The translations under genes and the position numbers were made by a program. DNA of 58,461 bases from an uncultured Flammeovirgaceae bacterium (lineage in GTDB: Bacteria; Bacteroidota; Bacteroidia; Cytophagales; Cyclobacteriaceae): positions 1 to 58,461 of the forward strand of contig CAKZYJ010000389.1 of assembly GCA_937884755.1 (NCBI GenBank). The letters run 5' to 3'. The stretch's first letter is position 1. Every line of letters begins with the position of its first letter. The notes under the pieces were generated by a model. The model made no database searches. It saw nothing but the letters and a program-made list of their open reading frames with translations, and was not told the origin of the DNA. Positions 45,785-54,907 of this stretch are shown one piece after another.

Positions 45785-47842
45785 TTATGGATTTGGTGTT
45801 ATAGTCACTTTAATTCTCTCACCTATAGGCCGGTAAATGAATCCATCTTCCGAAGGGTCGATATCATTTGTAGTCACTCTGCGAATGGTATTATCGGGGT
45901 CTGGTTCGCCTGAATTAGGAGCCAACTGCCGTAAAGGTTGACTCAAACCAGCTCCAGGATACTCGTTTTGCTCAGTACCTACATCATATGTCACCATCAA
46001 CTTACTTGCGTTACCGCTGAAAGGACGGCCATTTTCAAGAAATAAGGGTATACCGTTTTCTGGAGTTGAATAGATAATATCATTACTCTGCATCATTTTA
46101 AGTACAATAGTAATATGATCGCCGGGCAGAGTGTTTTCCAAAGAAAAAGAGTAACGTTGGCCTGGTCCTAAATTTCCAGGTTCGTTGGCCTGTAAAGGAA
46201 TACTGAAGGTGCCACTAGTTTTAAGCTGTGAATCCTGGGATAAAAAAGAACCTAGTTGTTGGTTATCGCCATCTTCTGCTAGACTTTCCAGACCTTGCCC
46301 ACGATCCACAGTTCCAGTAACCAATACCGGTCTCACGTCGCTATTGTGTACAGCAAAAACTCCGGGTGACAGTGGAACAAACACACCTTCATTAAGAGAC
46401 ATTGTAGCGTCTAACGGGGCAGGATCCCCTAATTCTGCTAATTCCTTAAGTCCATCAGTTCCGGCACTCCGAGTAGTACTGAAAAAAGGTGTACTAGCTG
46501 AATGTATTCCGTATACACCTGGCGATACTGGAATAGGCGAAGTAGTAGTACCAGAAATGTTCTGAACTCTCACCGTAAATAATTCCTCATCGTTACTAAT
46601 AGTAACTCTAATAAGATCCGAAACCGCCGGAAACTGGTCACCATCATACGCACGAACCGCAATAGATTCAATCTCATCTTCTCCCGTTGCGTTATCTTTA
46701 GTTCCTGCATCCCAAAGTGTTATTTGATTTGTGATGTCTCCTGTAATAGGAACGTTATTATCATTGTATAGCTTTAAGCCATTAGGACTTGTCGCAAAAA
46801 ATAAATCAAATCCAGCGTTTAACTTAGCTATCATAGATAAGCGTGTGGTATCATTCGATGCTATTACCGGACCTGCGTAGAACGAAAACTCATATGTTCC
46901 TCCTTCAGCACTTTGTGGCTCAGGAAGAATAGGTCCACTCTCAGAAGAACCTACGGGTACATTGAAAACTGAATGTTGAAAAAAGCGAGGGTCTTCGGAT
47001 ACATTCTCAATAGTAACTGTAAAACCATTTGTACCGTCACTCACTGCCGAAAGATTGACTACCGAATCAATTATATGTATAATTCCATCGTCAAAAACTA
47101 TGTCTGATTCAATGAATGAAGCATTGTTTACTAGTTTTTCCTCACCGTCGTCTGAGATTGTTAAAGTAGCTCCACCTAATGTCACATAAACTTCTTTATC
47201 CAACATTTCAGCAAAAGTAATAGAGCCAGCTACTACGTGAGATTGCAATATATTACCTAAGTCAGTAGCCCCCTTCTTACTTATTAACTCTTCTATTGTA
47301 CTTACTTCCTGATCAACCAATAGTGCTTCGAGAGCAGCATTATCAGGCGCAAATACAGTGTAGGGGCCATTACTATTAAGCGACGTATTTAGTCCAGTAT
47401 TATCCACTAAGCCTGCTAGACTGCTTAAATCGTCACGACTACCAATAGCATCAGTAACCTTTTCTTCAAAAATAACCCGAACATTACTTGAAGCATTTTG
47501 GCCCTCACCATAACCTATTTCCAATGTAACTACTGTCTCCCCCTTAGATAGTCCATTAACCAGAACATCTAAATCACTTCCTGAATTAACGGCAGTAAGA
47601 TCAGTTATGATTTCTACTTTAGCCACAGATTCATTGCTACTACTAACCGAAGCAGCAGTAATTTCACCTAGAAATTCTATAGAAAAAGAAAGTGTAGCTG
47701 TAGTATTGATGCTTAAAGTTGTATCATTTGGCGGGGTAATGGTAGGCTCGAGGGATATCACCTCATCATCATCATTTCTACATGAAAAAAGAATAATCAT
47801 CAACATTGCTACTGCAGCGTATAGTCTAATGCTCTGTCTCAT
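45785..47842 (-). CDS. Lipoprotein with fasciclin and two spondin_N-like domains
   Basis: From ATG 47842 the protein has about 685 residues and a lipobox (ILFSC). The frame is open 41 codons further, from a GTG, but that part is a poor signal. After a short Ig-like region come a fasciclin domain (about 125-260: TVFAPDNAALEALL, ILQSHVVAGSITFAEML, DGIIHIIDSVVNL) and two spondin_N-type domains (FTVTIENVSEDPRF and FTVRVQNISGTTT). Fasciclin and spondin_N are adhesion modules in Bacteroidota surface proteins. It lies beside the exopolysaccharide genes and may hold the matrix to the cell. Confidence 0.82.
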   Translation of the reverse strand: MRQSIRLYAAVAMLMIILFSCRNDDDEVISLEPTITPPNDTTLSINTTATLSFSIEFLGEITAASVSSSNESVAKVEIITDLTAVNSGSDLDVLVNGLSKGETVVTLEIGYGEGQNASSNVRVIFEEKVTDAIGSRDDLSSLAGLVDNTGLNTSLNSNGPYTVFAPDNAALEALLVDQEVSTIEELISKKGATDLGNILQSHVVAGSITFAEMLDKEVYVTLGGATLTISDDGEEKLVNNASFIESDIVFDDGIIHIIDSVVNLSAVSDGTNGFTVTIENVSEDPRFFQHSVFNVPVGSSESGPILPEPQSAEGGTYEFSFYAGPVIASNDTTRLSMIAKLNAGFDLFFATSPNGLKLYNDNNVPITGDITNQITLWDAGTKDNATGEDEIESIAVRAYDGDQFPAVSDLIRVTISNDEELFTVRVQNISGTTTSPIPVSPGVYGIHSASTPFFSTTRSAGTDGLKELAELGDPAPLDATMSLNEGVFVPLSPGVFAVHNSDVRPVLVTGTVDRGQGLESLAEDGDNQQLGSFLSQDSQLKTSGTFSIPLQANEPGNLGPGQRYSFSLENTLPGDHITIVLKMMQSNDIIYSTPENGIPLFLENGRPFSGNASKLMVTYDVGTEQNEYPGAGLSQPLRQLAPNSGEPDPDNTIRRVTTNDIDPSEDGFIYRPIGERIKVTITPNP

Positions 47843-48372
47843 ACTTATAGCAAATTTGTTCAATAATTTAAAATAGAAAAATATGAATAAGGCAAACGCA
47901 TAAGTCTTGAAATAGTTAATTCTGGTAAACCGGTTTGATTTTAAAGAAGCTATACTGATAATCACTCAACAACATAGCTCTGGCTCGGACTACCAGAAAT
48001 GTTATATTTTAAACTCAAATCGTCTGCTTGATAAATAATATATACTTTACAAATATGAACATTTTTTTTATATAAATTATAATTTTTAAAGAAAAAGTTA
48101 CATAAATAAATATAATAATTATAAGTCATTGGTCTAGCGATTTAATAGGAAAAGCTATAAATAAGCTGACTCGTAATTAAGCGGGTACAACATACGATAA
48201 ATTAAAATCGAAATTTTTGATTAACCCACTTTAGGCAATAGTCACCTAATAGATGTTTTTATCCTTTAGTTTAGTCAGACTGAGGATAAGGCTATATTAC
48301 ATCAATTACAGGTTAAAGAGTTAATTCGTAAATGCTGTAGTCAAACTTTAGTTATTTGGGCGTAGTATTACA
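47843..48372. other. 530-base A+T-rich gap
   Basis: Long runs of A and T and no open frame. It probably includes the promoter of the fasciclin/spondin gene. It marks the border where base composition changes to the more A+T-rich polysaccharide genes. Confidence 0.45.
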
Positions 48373-49394
48373 TCAGTTACGTGTAAGACTAGTATAAAGA
48401 TCAATACAAATGCCAGTTATCTTTTCTGAACAAATTTCATGCTTAACTCGCCTTACATAAAGCTGTCCCATCTTCTGCTTTTCTTGCTTTTCGTTCAGCA
48501 ATTAATTATTTCTGTTAGGTCACTGGACTCAAACTGCTGGTTGTTCTAGCACTATGTACTCCACATTAGAAGTTCCTCCACTATAAATTATATCGTTAGC
48601 CGTAAGTGCACTTACGGCTAACGCGTTTATGATAGATTATATGTTGAACTGTCTGACGGTGAAGATAAGTTGACCCTACAAGGTAGTTCCTTCTGATGTG
48701 ACGATCTTATCGTAATCTTTCCTATCACTTATGGCTAAAAACGACACATCCTATCTTTGAGATACTATCTTTTTTGCAGTATTGATATATGTATTAAAAT
48801 CATTCCGACCTTTAAACTTTTCAACCTTACCTACTACAAATAGCATCGAGATGTTAAACTTTTCTCTTAATTTCTTTTGGGTCAAGTAGGGCTACTCTGA
48901 TTCATATCGAAACTATTAAAGGTAGCAACGCTCTTCGATATTAGTGCTCCGTATAATCTAAGTCTAGCATGGGAGTTCACTATAGCAATATCTGAGGATG
49001 AAATGATTAGCTCTTTCTTTAAGTAGGCTGAGTTAGTAGCTTTGATATTTTTTTGGGCATCAGCGACAATTACGTTCAAAAATTTAGCTTTATGGCAAAT
49101 AAGTACAGGAATTAGGCAGTCTGAGGCCATCAAAAACCAGCTTTGCATAATGTCCGGCTGAATCTCTCGTACAATTTTTGCACCCTCACCAAAAATACCA
49201 ACATCTTTATTGTACCTCCTTTTCAAAAAGTGAATCTTGATATCAAGCGAATATTAATCTTTGTACTGACTACATCAGATAAAGCGATAAGTTCACAGTA
49301 AATTTCACGACTTACTAATACTTGTTAATAACTCTGGAAGCATTCTTTCTTTACCTCCATTATAAAAAGAGTCGGTTACGGTTAGAATTGTCAT
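48373..49394 (-). pseudogene. Glycosyltransferase family 4, heavily decayed
   Basis: Reading leftward from ATG 49394, pieces of one GT4 can be recovered in shifting frames: TVTDSFYNGGKERMLPELL; CELIALSDVV; DVGIFGEGAKIVREIQPDIMQSW and SSSDIAIVNSHARLRLYG (one 114-codon open frame, 48882-49226); then FNISMLFVVGKVEKFKGRNDF, AKKIVSQ, DVSFLAISDRKDYDKI; and finally VRRVKHEICSEKITGICIDLYTSLT. The order and spacing match a complete ~350-residue enzyme, but at least three frameshifts and several stops break it. It is divergent from the intact polysaccharide genes. It is an old pseudogene, unlike the single-stop genes elsewhere in the window. Confidence 0.8.
48594..48623. repeat. Perfect 30-bp palindrome inside the glycosyltransferase remnant
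   Basis: The 15-base arm cgttagccgtaagtg (48594-48608) is followed directly by its exact reverse complement (48609-48623), with no loop. It lies in the part of the remnant that would encode the sugar-donor domain. No T tract follows. Confidence 0.8.
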
Positions 49395-49529
49395 TAAGAT
49401 GTTGTGTTCTTTCTATAATAATTTATATTATATATATAATTTTTATAATTTTACGGATAAAACTATTGTATTTGCTAAAATAAAGCTTTAATGGTTAAAT
49501 TTGTGAAATACACTTGAGTATAAATAACA

Positions 49530-50909
49530 ATGGGTATCTTTTATGTATACATTGGGATCAGCTTTCTCATTACATTTTTTATTGTAAGAAGAACTCGTCC
49601 AGCTTATCCGCTGATAACTTTTATTATATGCTTCTGGATATTTGTGAGCGATGTAGCTAATATGGATGGTATCAAGATTTCTCTCGGAGCGTTTGATCTT
49701 CAGCCTCTAAGGTTACTCTTCCTCTTGTTTAGTGGTTTTTTAATTATAAACCCATTTGTAAAACAATACAATAGAAAGTATCAACCCGAGTATAGAATAG
49801 TGCCGGTTTACGAAAAGTACATGCTCGGGTTTATTGCGTTGGCCACGGTTTCCTACATTTTTCATCATTCTGCAGATATTGTTACGCTCTTTGTTTACCT
49901 AACTACGTTAGCCTCCTTTGTTGTAGTGTATTTTGCTATCAAACGAAGCGCAGACGAAGGCATGAAAAGAGCTATATTTCTCTGTTTGATGACTGTTGCC
50001 ACTATCTCGTGTATTGTTTGTGTTTTTCAGATGGTCGTAGATCAGTCTTTTTTTAGGGTAAACCCAACTTACAGTAGAAGCGCTTTTGCCGGATTATTAA
50101 GGCCAAGTGGAGTATTCAGAGACGATTACATGCACTCCTATATTGTCTTTTCCGCTTTAGTGTGGTTATCATTTACGATGAAAAGGGGATGGACGAAAAA
50201 TATCTTATCTGGGCTTTTCCTCTTCGGGATTTTCATTGCGTTTATGAGAATGGGATATGTAGTGACTACCTTATTTGTAGCTCACGCGATGATCTACGCT
50301 AGCAATGTTAGCTTTAAGCTGAAAGTATTAGTGGTGACCCTGGCTGGAATTTTTGGTGTATTTGGTTACTTCTTAGTTGCTACCAGCGGAATTATGGATT
50401 CTTCCATAGCTCAAGACAGAATGATGGATGAGGGTACTATGGAACTAAGGTATGAGCTATATGAAAAGGCTATAGAAGTGAGCTTTAGTAGCTTTCAAGG
50501 TATATTAATTGGTTATGGTAGTGTGGAGAGTCCCGTCTACTATGAGGCAATGTATGAAGTTACTGAACAGGAAGAGTGGGCACTAGGAGAAAGGGGGGGC
50601 TGGCATAATTTATTTATTTCAACTCTCTTTTTTAACGGATTTCCTACGGCCTGTTTGCTCTTTATTACTCTGGTTTCAATCATTAAGTATTTCCATAAAC
50701 TAGTAGATTTATCTAAATCAGAAGAATACTATATACCCTTTTACATTTGTGCTGGCTATGTGATTGCTAACGTAACTTTATCGTTAGAGCTAACAACTCC
50801 TTTTGCCGTTTTTCTATTTGTTTCAGTAGCAATTATGGTGAAAAGTAGAAAAGGACAAATTCTTAATGAAAGAACCTATGAGTATGCTACTGAAGCCAGC
50901 GATAGATAA
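49530..50909 (+). CDS. O-antigen/exopolysaccharide polymerase-like membrane protein (Wzy-like)
   Basis: This 459-residue protein has about eleven helices and a large periplasmic loop (about 290-365) before the last helices, the O-antigen ligase/polymerase (PF04932-like) pattern. GVFRDDYMHSYIVFSALVWL and GERGGWHNLFISTLFFNG are typical. It would polymerise repeat units in the periplasm. It is followed by the flippase gene with a 44-base overlap and then by a sulfotransferase and a GT4, all rightward. Confidence 0.82.
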   Translation: MGIFYVYIGISFLITFFIVRRTRPAYPLITFIICFWIFVSDVANMDGIKISLGAFDLQPLRLLFLLFSGFLIINPFVKQYNRKYQPEYRIVPVYEKYMLGFIALATVSYIFHHSADIVTLFVYLTTLASFVVVYFAIKRSADEGMKRAIFLCLMTVATISCIVCVFQMVVDQSFFRVNPTYSRSAFAGLLRPSGVFRDDYMHSYIVFSALVWLSFTMKRGWTKNILSGLFLFGIFIAFMRMGYVVTTLFVAHAMIYASNVSFKLKVLVVTLAGIFGVFGYFLVATSGIMDSSIAQDRMMDEGTMELRYELYEKAIEVSFSSFQGILIGYGSVESPVYYEAMYEVTEQEEWALGERGGWHNLFISTLFFNGFPTACLLFITLVSIIKYFHKLVDLSKSEEYYIPFYICAGYVIANVTLSLELTTPFAVFLFVSVAIMVKSRKGQILNERTYEYATEASDR

Positions 50910-52146
50910 GATTTCGAAGGTAAAGGATTCGCCAATGGCGAGACAGAGTGCTGCGATGTTTACATCCAACATTCTCGGTCTTGGCCTCGGTATTGCAGTA
51001 AGTATACTGAATACACGACTACTTGGTCCTGAAGACTATGGAGATTTGAAATACCTCCTTAACCTGTTTGCATTAGGTGTTGTCTTGCTAACAGGTGGAT
51101 ATTCTTACACTGGCGCAAGAGCTATCGCACTAGAGGCTTATAAAGATATTAAAGGAAAATTAGTCGGGGGACTCTATGTAATAAATTCACTTATTACAAT
51201 AGTATACGTTATATTTTTAATTATCTCGTCCTACGTAATAGACAACTATATTAGTAGCGATAGCGATGTAGGGCCAGTTATAAGATTGCTGGCACCTCTA
51301 CTTTTTGTGTTTCCTTTTCATAGCTTATTAGAAAAAATTCTGGAAGGTGAAAATAGAATATATGATCTATCAATCTTTAGAGTTGGATCAAAAGTGTTTT
51401 ATATCGCCACATTACTTAGCTTAAGTGTTTTCTTCTCGGTAAACCTCGTCTTAGCTCTCACTATTCATTTAGTATCTTTATTAGCCGTCATTGTTTATGT
51501 CTTTATTAGAAAAGTTCCAGACTTCCATAACATTAAGTCTAGCGTTTTTAAGCTTAAGGAATTAAATAGAGAACATGGCTTTCAAATTTATATAGGTGCT
51601 CTTGTTGGAAATGGGAGTGAATATCTCGGTAGTATAATTATTGGTGCTTTTATGAGCAACATTAACGTGGGCTATTACGCGCTCGCTACAACTGTTGCAA
51701 CGCCATTGTTCATGATTCCACAAAGCTTAGGCACCGTCTTCTTTAAAAAATTTGCTAACTCCAAAAAGATTCCTACATACGCTTTTATCGCAACAATTTT
51801 CGTTACTCTACTCGCCTACTTAGGCTTTAATTTGATTATAGAGTACGTTGTATTATTTGTATATTCTGAAGATTTTTTGCCAGTAGTAAAATACACAAGG
51901 TTTTTATCGATTGCAATTTTACTAAAAGGGTGTGGTTTTTTTATCAATAGATTTTTGCATTCTCACGGCTTAGGAAAAGAGTTAAGAAATGCTTCTTTTT
52001 TGCGAGGAATTATTAATGTACCAGGGTTCTACTTTTTGGTTAAATACTATGATGTATACGGCGCCTGTTTTACTATGATTTTATCTAATTTCTTAGTATT
52101 GATTTACTTAATAATCAAATATAGAAGATATACTAAAAGCTTATAA
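50866..52146 (+). CDS. Polysaccharide flippase, Wzx/MATE-like
   Basis: This 426-residue protein has about twelve to fourteen helices and the PST-type start pattern (AAMFTSNILGLGLGIAVSILNTRLLGPEDYGDLKYLLNL). It would move lipid-linked repeat units across the inner membrane. ATG 50866 overlaps the polymerase gene by 44 bases; ATG 50935 (residue 24, MARQSAAMF) is an equally plausible start with a 25-base gap and places the first helix closer to the N-terminus. The rest appears intact. Confidence 0.85.
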   Translation: MKEPMSMLLKPAIDKISKVKDSPMARQSAAMFTSNILGLGLGIAVSILNTRLLGPEDYGDLKYLLNLFALGVVLLTGGYSYTGARAIALEAYKDIKGKLVGGLYVINSLITIVYVIFLIISSYVIDNYISSDSDVGPVIRLLAPLLFVFPFHSLLEKILEGENRIYDLSIFRVGSKVFYIATLLSLSVFFSVNLVLALTIHLVSLLAVIVYVFIRKVPDFHNIKSSVFKLKELNREHGFQIYIGALVGNGSEYLGSIIIGAFMSNINVGYYALATTVATPLFMIPQSLGTVFFKKFANSKKIPTYAFIATIFVTLLAYLGFNLIIEYVVLFVYSEDFLPVVKYTRFLSIAILLKGCGFFINRFLHSHGLGKELRNASFLRGIINVPGFYFLVKYYDVYGACFTMILSNFLVLIYLIIKYRRYTKSL

Positions 52147-52168
52147 CTTAAAACAGTATCTAAGCAAC

Positions 52169-52960
52169 ATGAAAAAAGAGATAAAGACACTCATCTTCAA
52201 CAAGCTTTTCTTGTATAAAGTGTTTATGAGATACAAGAATATAAACGCCTTGTTCTATAGAAAAAAGAATACATATGAAATTAAGGATATCATTGTTTGT
52301 GGGGTTCAAAGGTCTGGTTCCACCTTATTATTTAATATTATTAACGAAGTTCTGAATGAACAAAAGAATAGTGTTGATTCATTCTTCGAGGAAGAATTAA
52401 AATACAAAAAGATACTTGCGAATGAATTATCGACACTTGTAAAGAAGAATCATACGTATCTTCCTATGGTGGCGAGAAGAGTAAGAAGCGGAAAAAGCAT
52501 TGGTTTCTTTACTCATAGAGACATTAGAGATGTAATCGTATCTTCAATACAAAAAGGGTGGTTGAGTGATATTAATGAATGGGTAACCAATCTGCGTATT
52601 AGATATATGATTAATAATTCAATTTTATACGCCACCACTCCAAATATGCATATTTTCAGCTACGATAAGCTGATGAATTACCGGACAGAAGTTATTAGCG
52701 AAATTGCTGATGTTTTGAATATTCCACTTTCCGAGGAAGCCATTCAGAGGATTTCAGCAAAGACATCTATTGACGTGACAAGAAATAAGCTTAAAGAAAT
52801 TCCCTCTGATGTAAAGCTGGAGTACTCAGACCAACTGCATAAAAACCATATTGCGGATGGTGTAATTGGAAAATGGAGAAACTTTTTGAGTGAAGAAGAA
52901 ATAAACTTTCTAACCGTATATTGTCAGGACTATTTATCTTTTTTTAGATATAAATCTTAG
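52169..52960 (+). CDS. Sulfotransferase family protein
   Basis: This 263-residue protein has the PAPS-binding features of sulfotransferases: the 5'-phosphosulfate loop GVQRSGSTLL (about 45-54), the 3'-phosphate segment THRDIRDVIVSSI (about 115-127) and a late GKWRNFL. It would add sulfate from PAPS to a sugar hydroxyl. Its place between flippase and glycosyltransferase suggests that the exopolysaccharide is sulfated, a common trait in marine bacteria. The N-terminus is basic without a membrane helix, so it acts in the cytoplasm. Confidence 0.82.
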   Translation: MKKEIKTLIFNKLFLYKVFMRYKNINALFYRKKNTYEIKDIIVCGVQRSGSTLLFNIINEVLNEQKNSVDSFFEEELKYKKILANELSTLVKKNHTYLPMVARRVRSGKSIGFFTHRDIRDVIVSSIQKGWLSDINEWVTNLRIRYMINNSILYATTPNMHIFSYDKLMNYRTEVISEIADVLNIPLSEEAIQRISAKTSIDVTRNKLKEIPSDVKLEYSDQLHKNHIADGVIGKWRNFLSEEEINFLTVYCQDYLSFFRYKS

Positions 52961-52965
52961 CTTAT

Positions 52966-54204
52966 ATGAATATTAAAATTGTACTTAATCAACCATATCC
53001 AAAAGGTATGGCGTCTACTCACAGAGTTCATTTATATGCTAAAGGAATGGCTAAGCTAGGGCACAACGTCCAGATACTGGTACCAATACCACATTCCTTT
53101 AACGAAAAACTTGGGAATAAATCTACTTCGGGTTCTCATGAGGGTATTTCGTATGTCTATCCATCTGGTACTTCTGTTAGAAGTACCAGTTTCATAGCTA
53201 GAAGACTGCATGATCTTCTAGGGGTCTTAAATGCAGGTTGGAGTATTATAAAAAGTAAAGAAAATACCGATGCTATAATTTTGGTAAGTGTAGTATCTTT
53301 CCATATTATTTTCTTTAAAATAATATCTGCTCTAAGTGGCTCGGTTTATCTAACCGAATGCAACGAGTACCCGTTTGCATTTTCATCTGGAAAATCCCTT
53401 AAGACGCAAAAATGGTATCAGAAATTTTATATTAATTGGATCATTCCGCAATTTGATGGACTAATCGTGATCTCTAATAACTTACTTAATTTTTATCAAG
53501 AAAGAATTAGAAATAAGGTACAATATGCGCTTATTCCTGTTTTAGTTGATGTCGCTGAGTTTGCATCGGTTAATGTGGATAGAAAAAATATCGTAGCCTA
53601 CGCCGGAAATCTATCTGACGATAAAGATGGCTTATATACGCAAATTAGGGCCTTCGCTAAGGCTAGTCAGCAAATAGATGATCTAGAATTTTACATTATT
53701 GGCAATGCTCAACGTCCATCTACTAAAGAAAAAGCCTTAGAGCTAATTCGCGAGCTAGGTATTGAAAATAAAGTTAAATTTACTGGCTTCGTTAGTAGGA
53801 AAGAGTTAGTAGAGATATTTAGGAGCGCATCTGCTCTAATGCTTTTTAAGCCAAATAGTATACAAGCTGAGTATTGTTTCCCCAGTAAAATTGCTGAATA
53901 TTTAGCAGCCCAATCACCTGTAGTCACTACCTCGACAGGTGAACTTAAAAACTATCTTATTCATGAACAAACAGCTTTGCTATCAGCTCCTGAGGATCAA
54001 GAAGGGTTAGCAAGAAACCTTATTAAGGCACTATCAGATTCAAATTTAGCAGAAAAAATTAGTCAGAATGGATTCGAGGTTGCCCAAAAACATTTTGACT
54101 ATCAAGCTCAATCTCGGGAAATCATCACGTTTATTTCTAGGATAACCAACCAAGATTCTCAATCAATCACCAAAGACAAAGAACTAAAAACAGTTTCTTC
54201 CTAG
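52966..54204 (+). CDS. Glycosyltransferase family 4
   Basis: This 412-residue GT-B enzyme has an N-terminal domain starting NQPYPKGMASTHRVHLYAKGM, an AYAGNLSDDKDGL turn at the start of the donor domain and a late YCFPSKIAEYLAAQSPVVTT donor-binding segment. It starts 5 bases after the sulfotransferase stop and so is in the same operon. It adds a sugar to the polysaccharide repeat unit. It is unlike the decayed GT4 at 48.4-49.4 kb in detail. The gene appears intact. Confidence 0.88.
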   Translation: MNIKIVLNQPYPKGMASTHRVHLYAKGMAKLGHNVQILVPIPHSFNEKLGNKSTSGSHEGISYVYPSGTSVRSTSFIARRLHDLLGVLNAGWSIIKSKENTDAIILVSVVSFHIIFFKIISALSGSVYLTECNEYPFAFSSGKSLKTQKWYQKFYINWIIPQFDGLIVISNNLLNFYQERIRNKVQYALIPVLVDVAEFASVNVDRKNIVAYAGNLSDDKDGLYTQIRAFAKASQQIDDLEFYIIGNAQRPSTKEKALELIRELGIENKVKFTGFVSRKELVEIFRSASALMLFKPNSIQAEYCFPSKIAEYLAAQSPVVTTSTGELKNYLIHEQTALLSAPEDQEGLARNLIKALSDSNLAEKISQNGFEVAQKHFDYQAQSREIITFISRITNQDSQSITKDKELKTVSS

Positions 54205-54844
54205 TCGTCCTTAAAAAGAATCGAATTCGTACTGATAGGTTTTGTTGCTAGATTATTTGCCTAACCGAGTTATCTGAAAGCCCAATACGCGGTTGCCACT
54301 TTTTTGCTAAGGCCCTCCAATATATAGGGGGTGAATTTGTCTCTTAATAGCTTAACCATTATTAAGACATAGGTCTAGATAGTGTCGAAAATCTCACTTA
54401 TTGTGGGATATTCTCGTATAGTCAGAGCTACCTAAAGTCTATTATTTATAGGTGGTAAACTCAGGGATAACATCACCTCACATACATCCATTACCTAGGT
54501 TCACTTCTTAAAGAAACTGTATACACCTCTTTTTATAGATGGGTTTAGCCTGATTGTTGAGACACTATACCACTTGGTAAAACCGCACATTTTGGACGCT
54601 TAGCCTTCTGATTTGAATCAGGCGTAGTATTAGCTGAGCGATGAATTTTCCGCGAGATAGATTCTGTGAAATAGGTAACTTTAGTTGTACGATTTGTCCG
54701 CTCTTCAATGCACGATTTACAGGGAATAACCGATTTTGTAATGCTTAGAAATCGGTCATTTCCCTCCTTATGTTTAATCATGAGTGGTCTAATCCCCCGA
54801 GGCTCTGCTTATTTCTCATACTTTTAGTATTCAGTTGTTATACA
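54205..54844. other. 640-base stretch, probably decayed coding sequence
   Basis: I see no intact gene. On the minus strand a 78-codon open frame (54545-54781) and further short pieces in other frames (LFPVNRALKSGQIVQLKLP; LLRDKFTPYILEGLSKK) suggest former coding sequence, but the family cannot be named. Some pieces could belong to a transposase or another polysaccharide gene. I did not find terminal inverted repeats that would define an element. Confidence 0.4.
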
Positions 54845-54845
54845 A

Positions 54846-54872
54846 AAAACCACTCAAAACGAGTGGTTTTTT
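54846..54872. terminator. Bidirectional Rho-independent terminator
   Basis: A 10-bp stem aaaaccactc (54846-54855) with gagtggtttt (54861-54870) around a 5-base loop, with A run on the left and T run on the right, so it can act in both directions. It lies 36 bases after the stop of the T9SS protein gene on the minus strand. Confidence 0.85.
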
Positions 54873-54907
54873 GATAGAGGAGTGTTATTTCAGCTATAGA
54901 TGCGTTA

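Noticed and set aside
48882-49226. 114-codon frame as a small complete protein
   Set aside because: It is the middle of a GT4 whose other blocks lie in other frames on both sides.
54545-54781. 78-codon minus-strand frame as a real gene
   Set aside because: No recognisable domain, and similar protein-like pieces occur in other frames nearby, so it looks like a relic.
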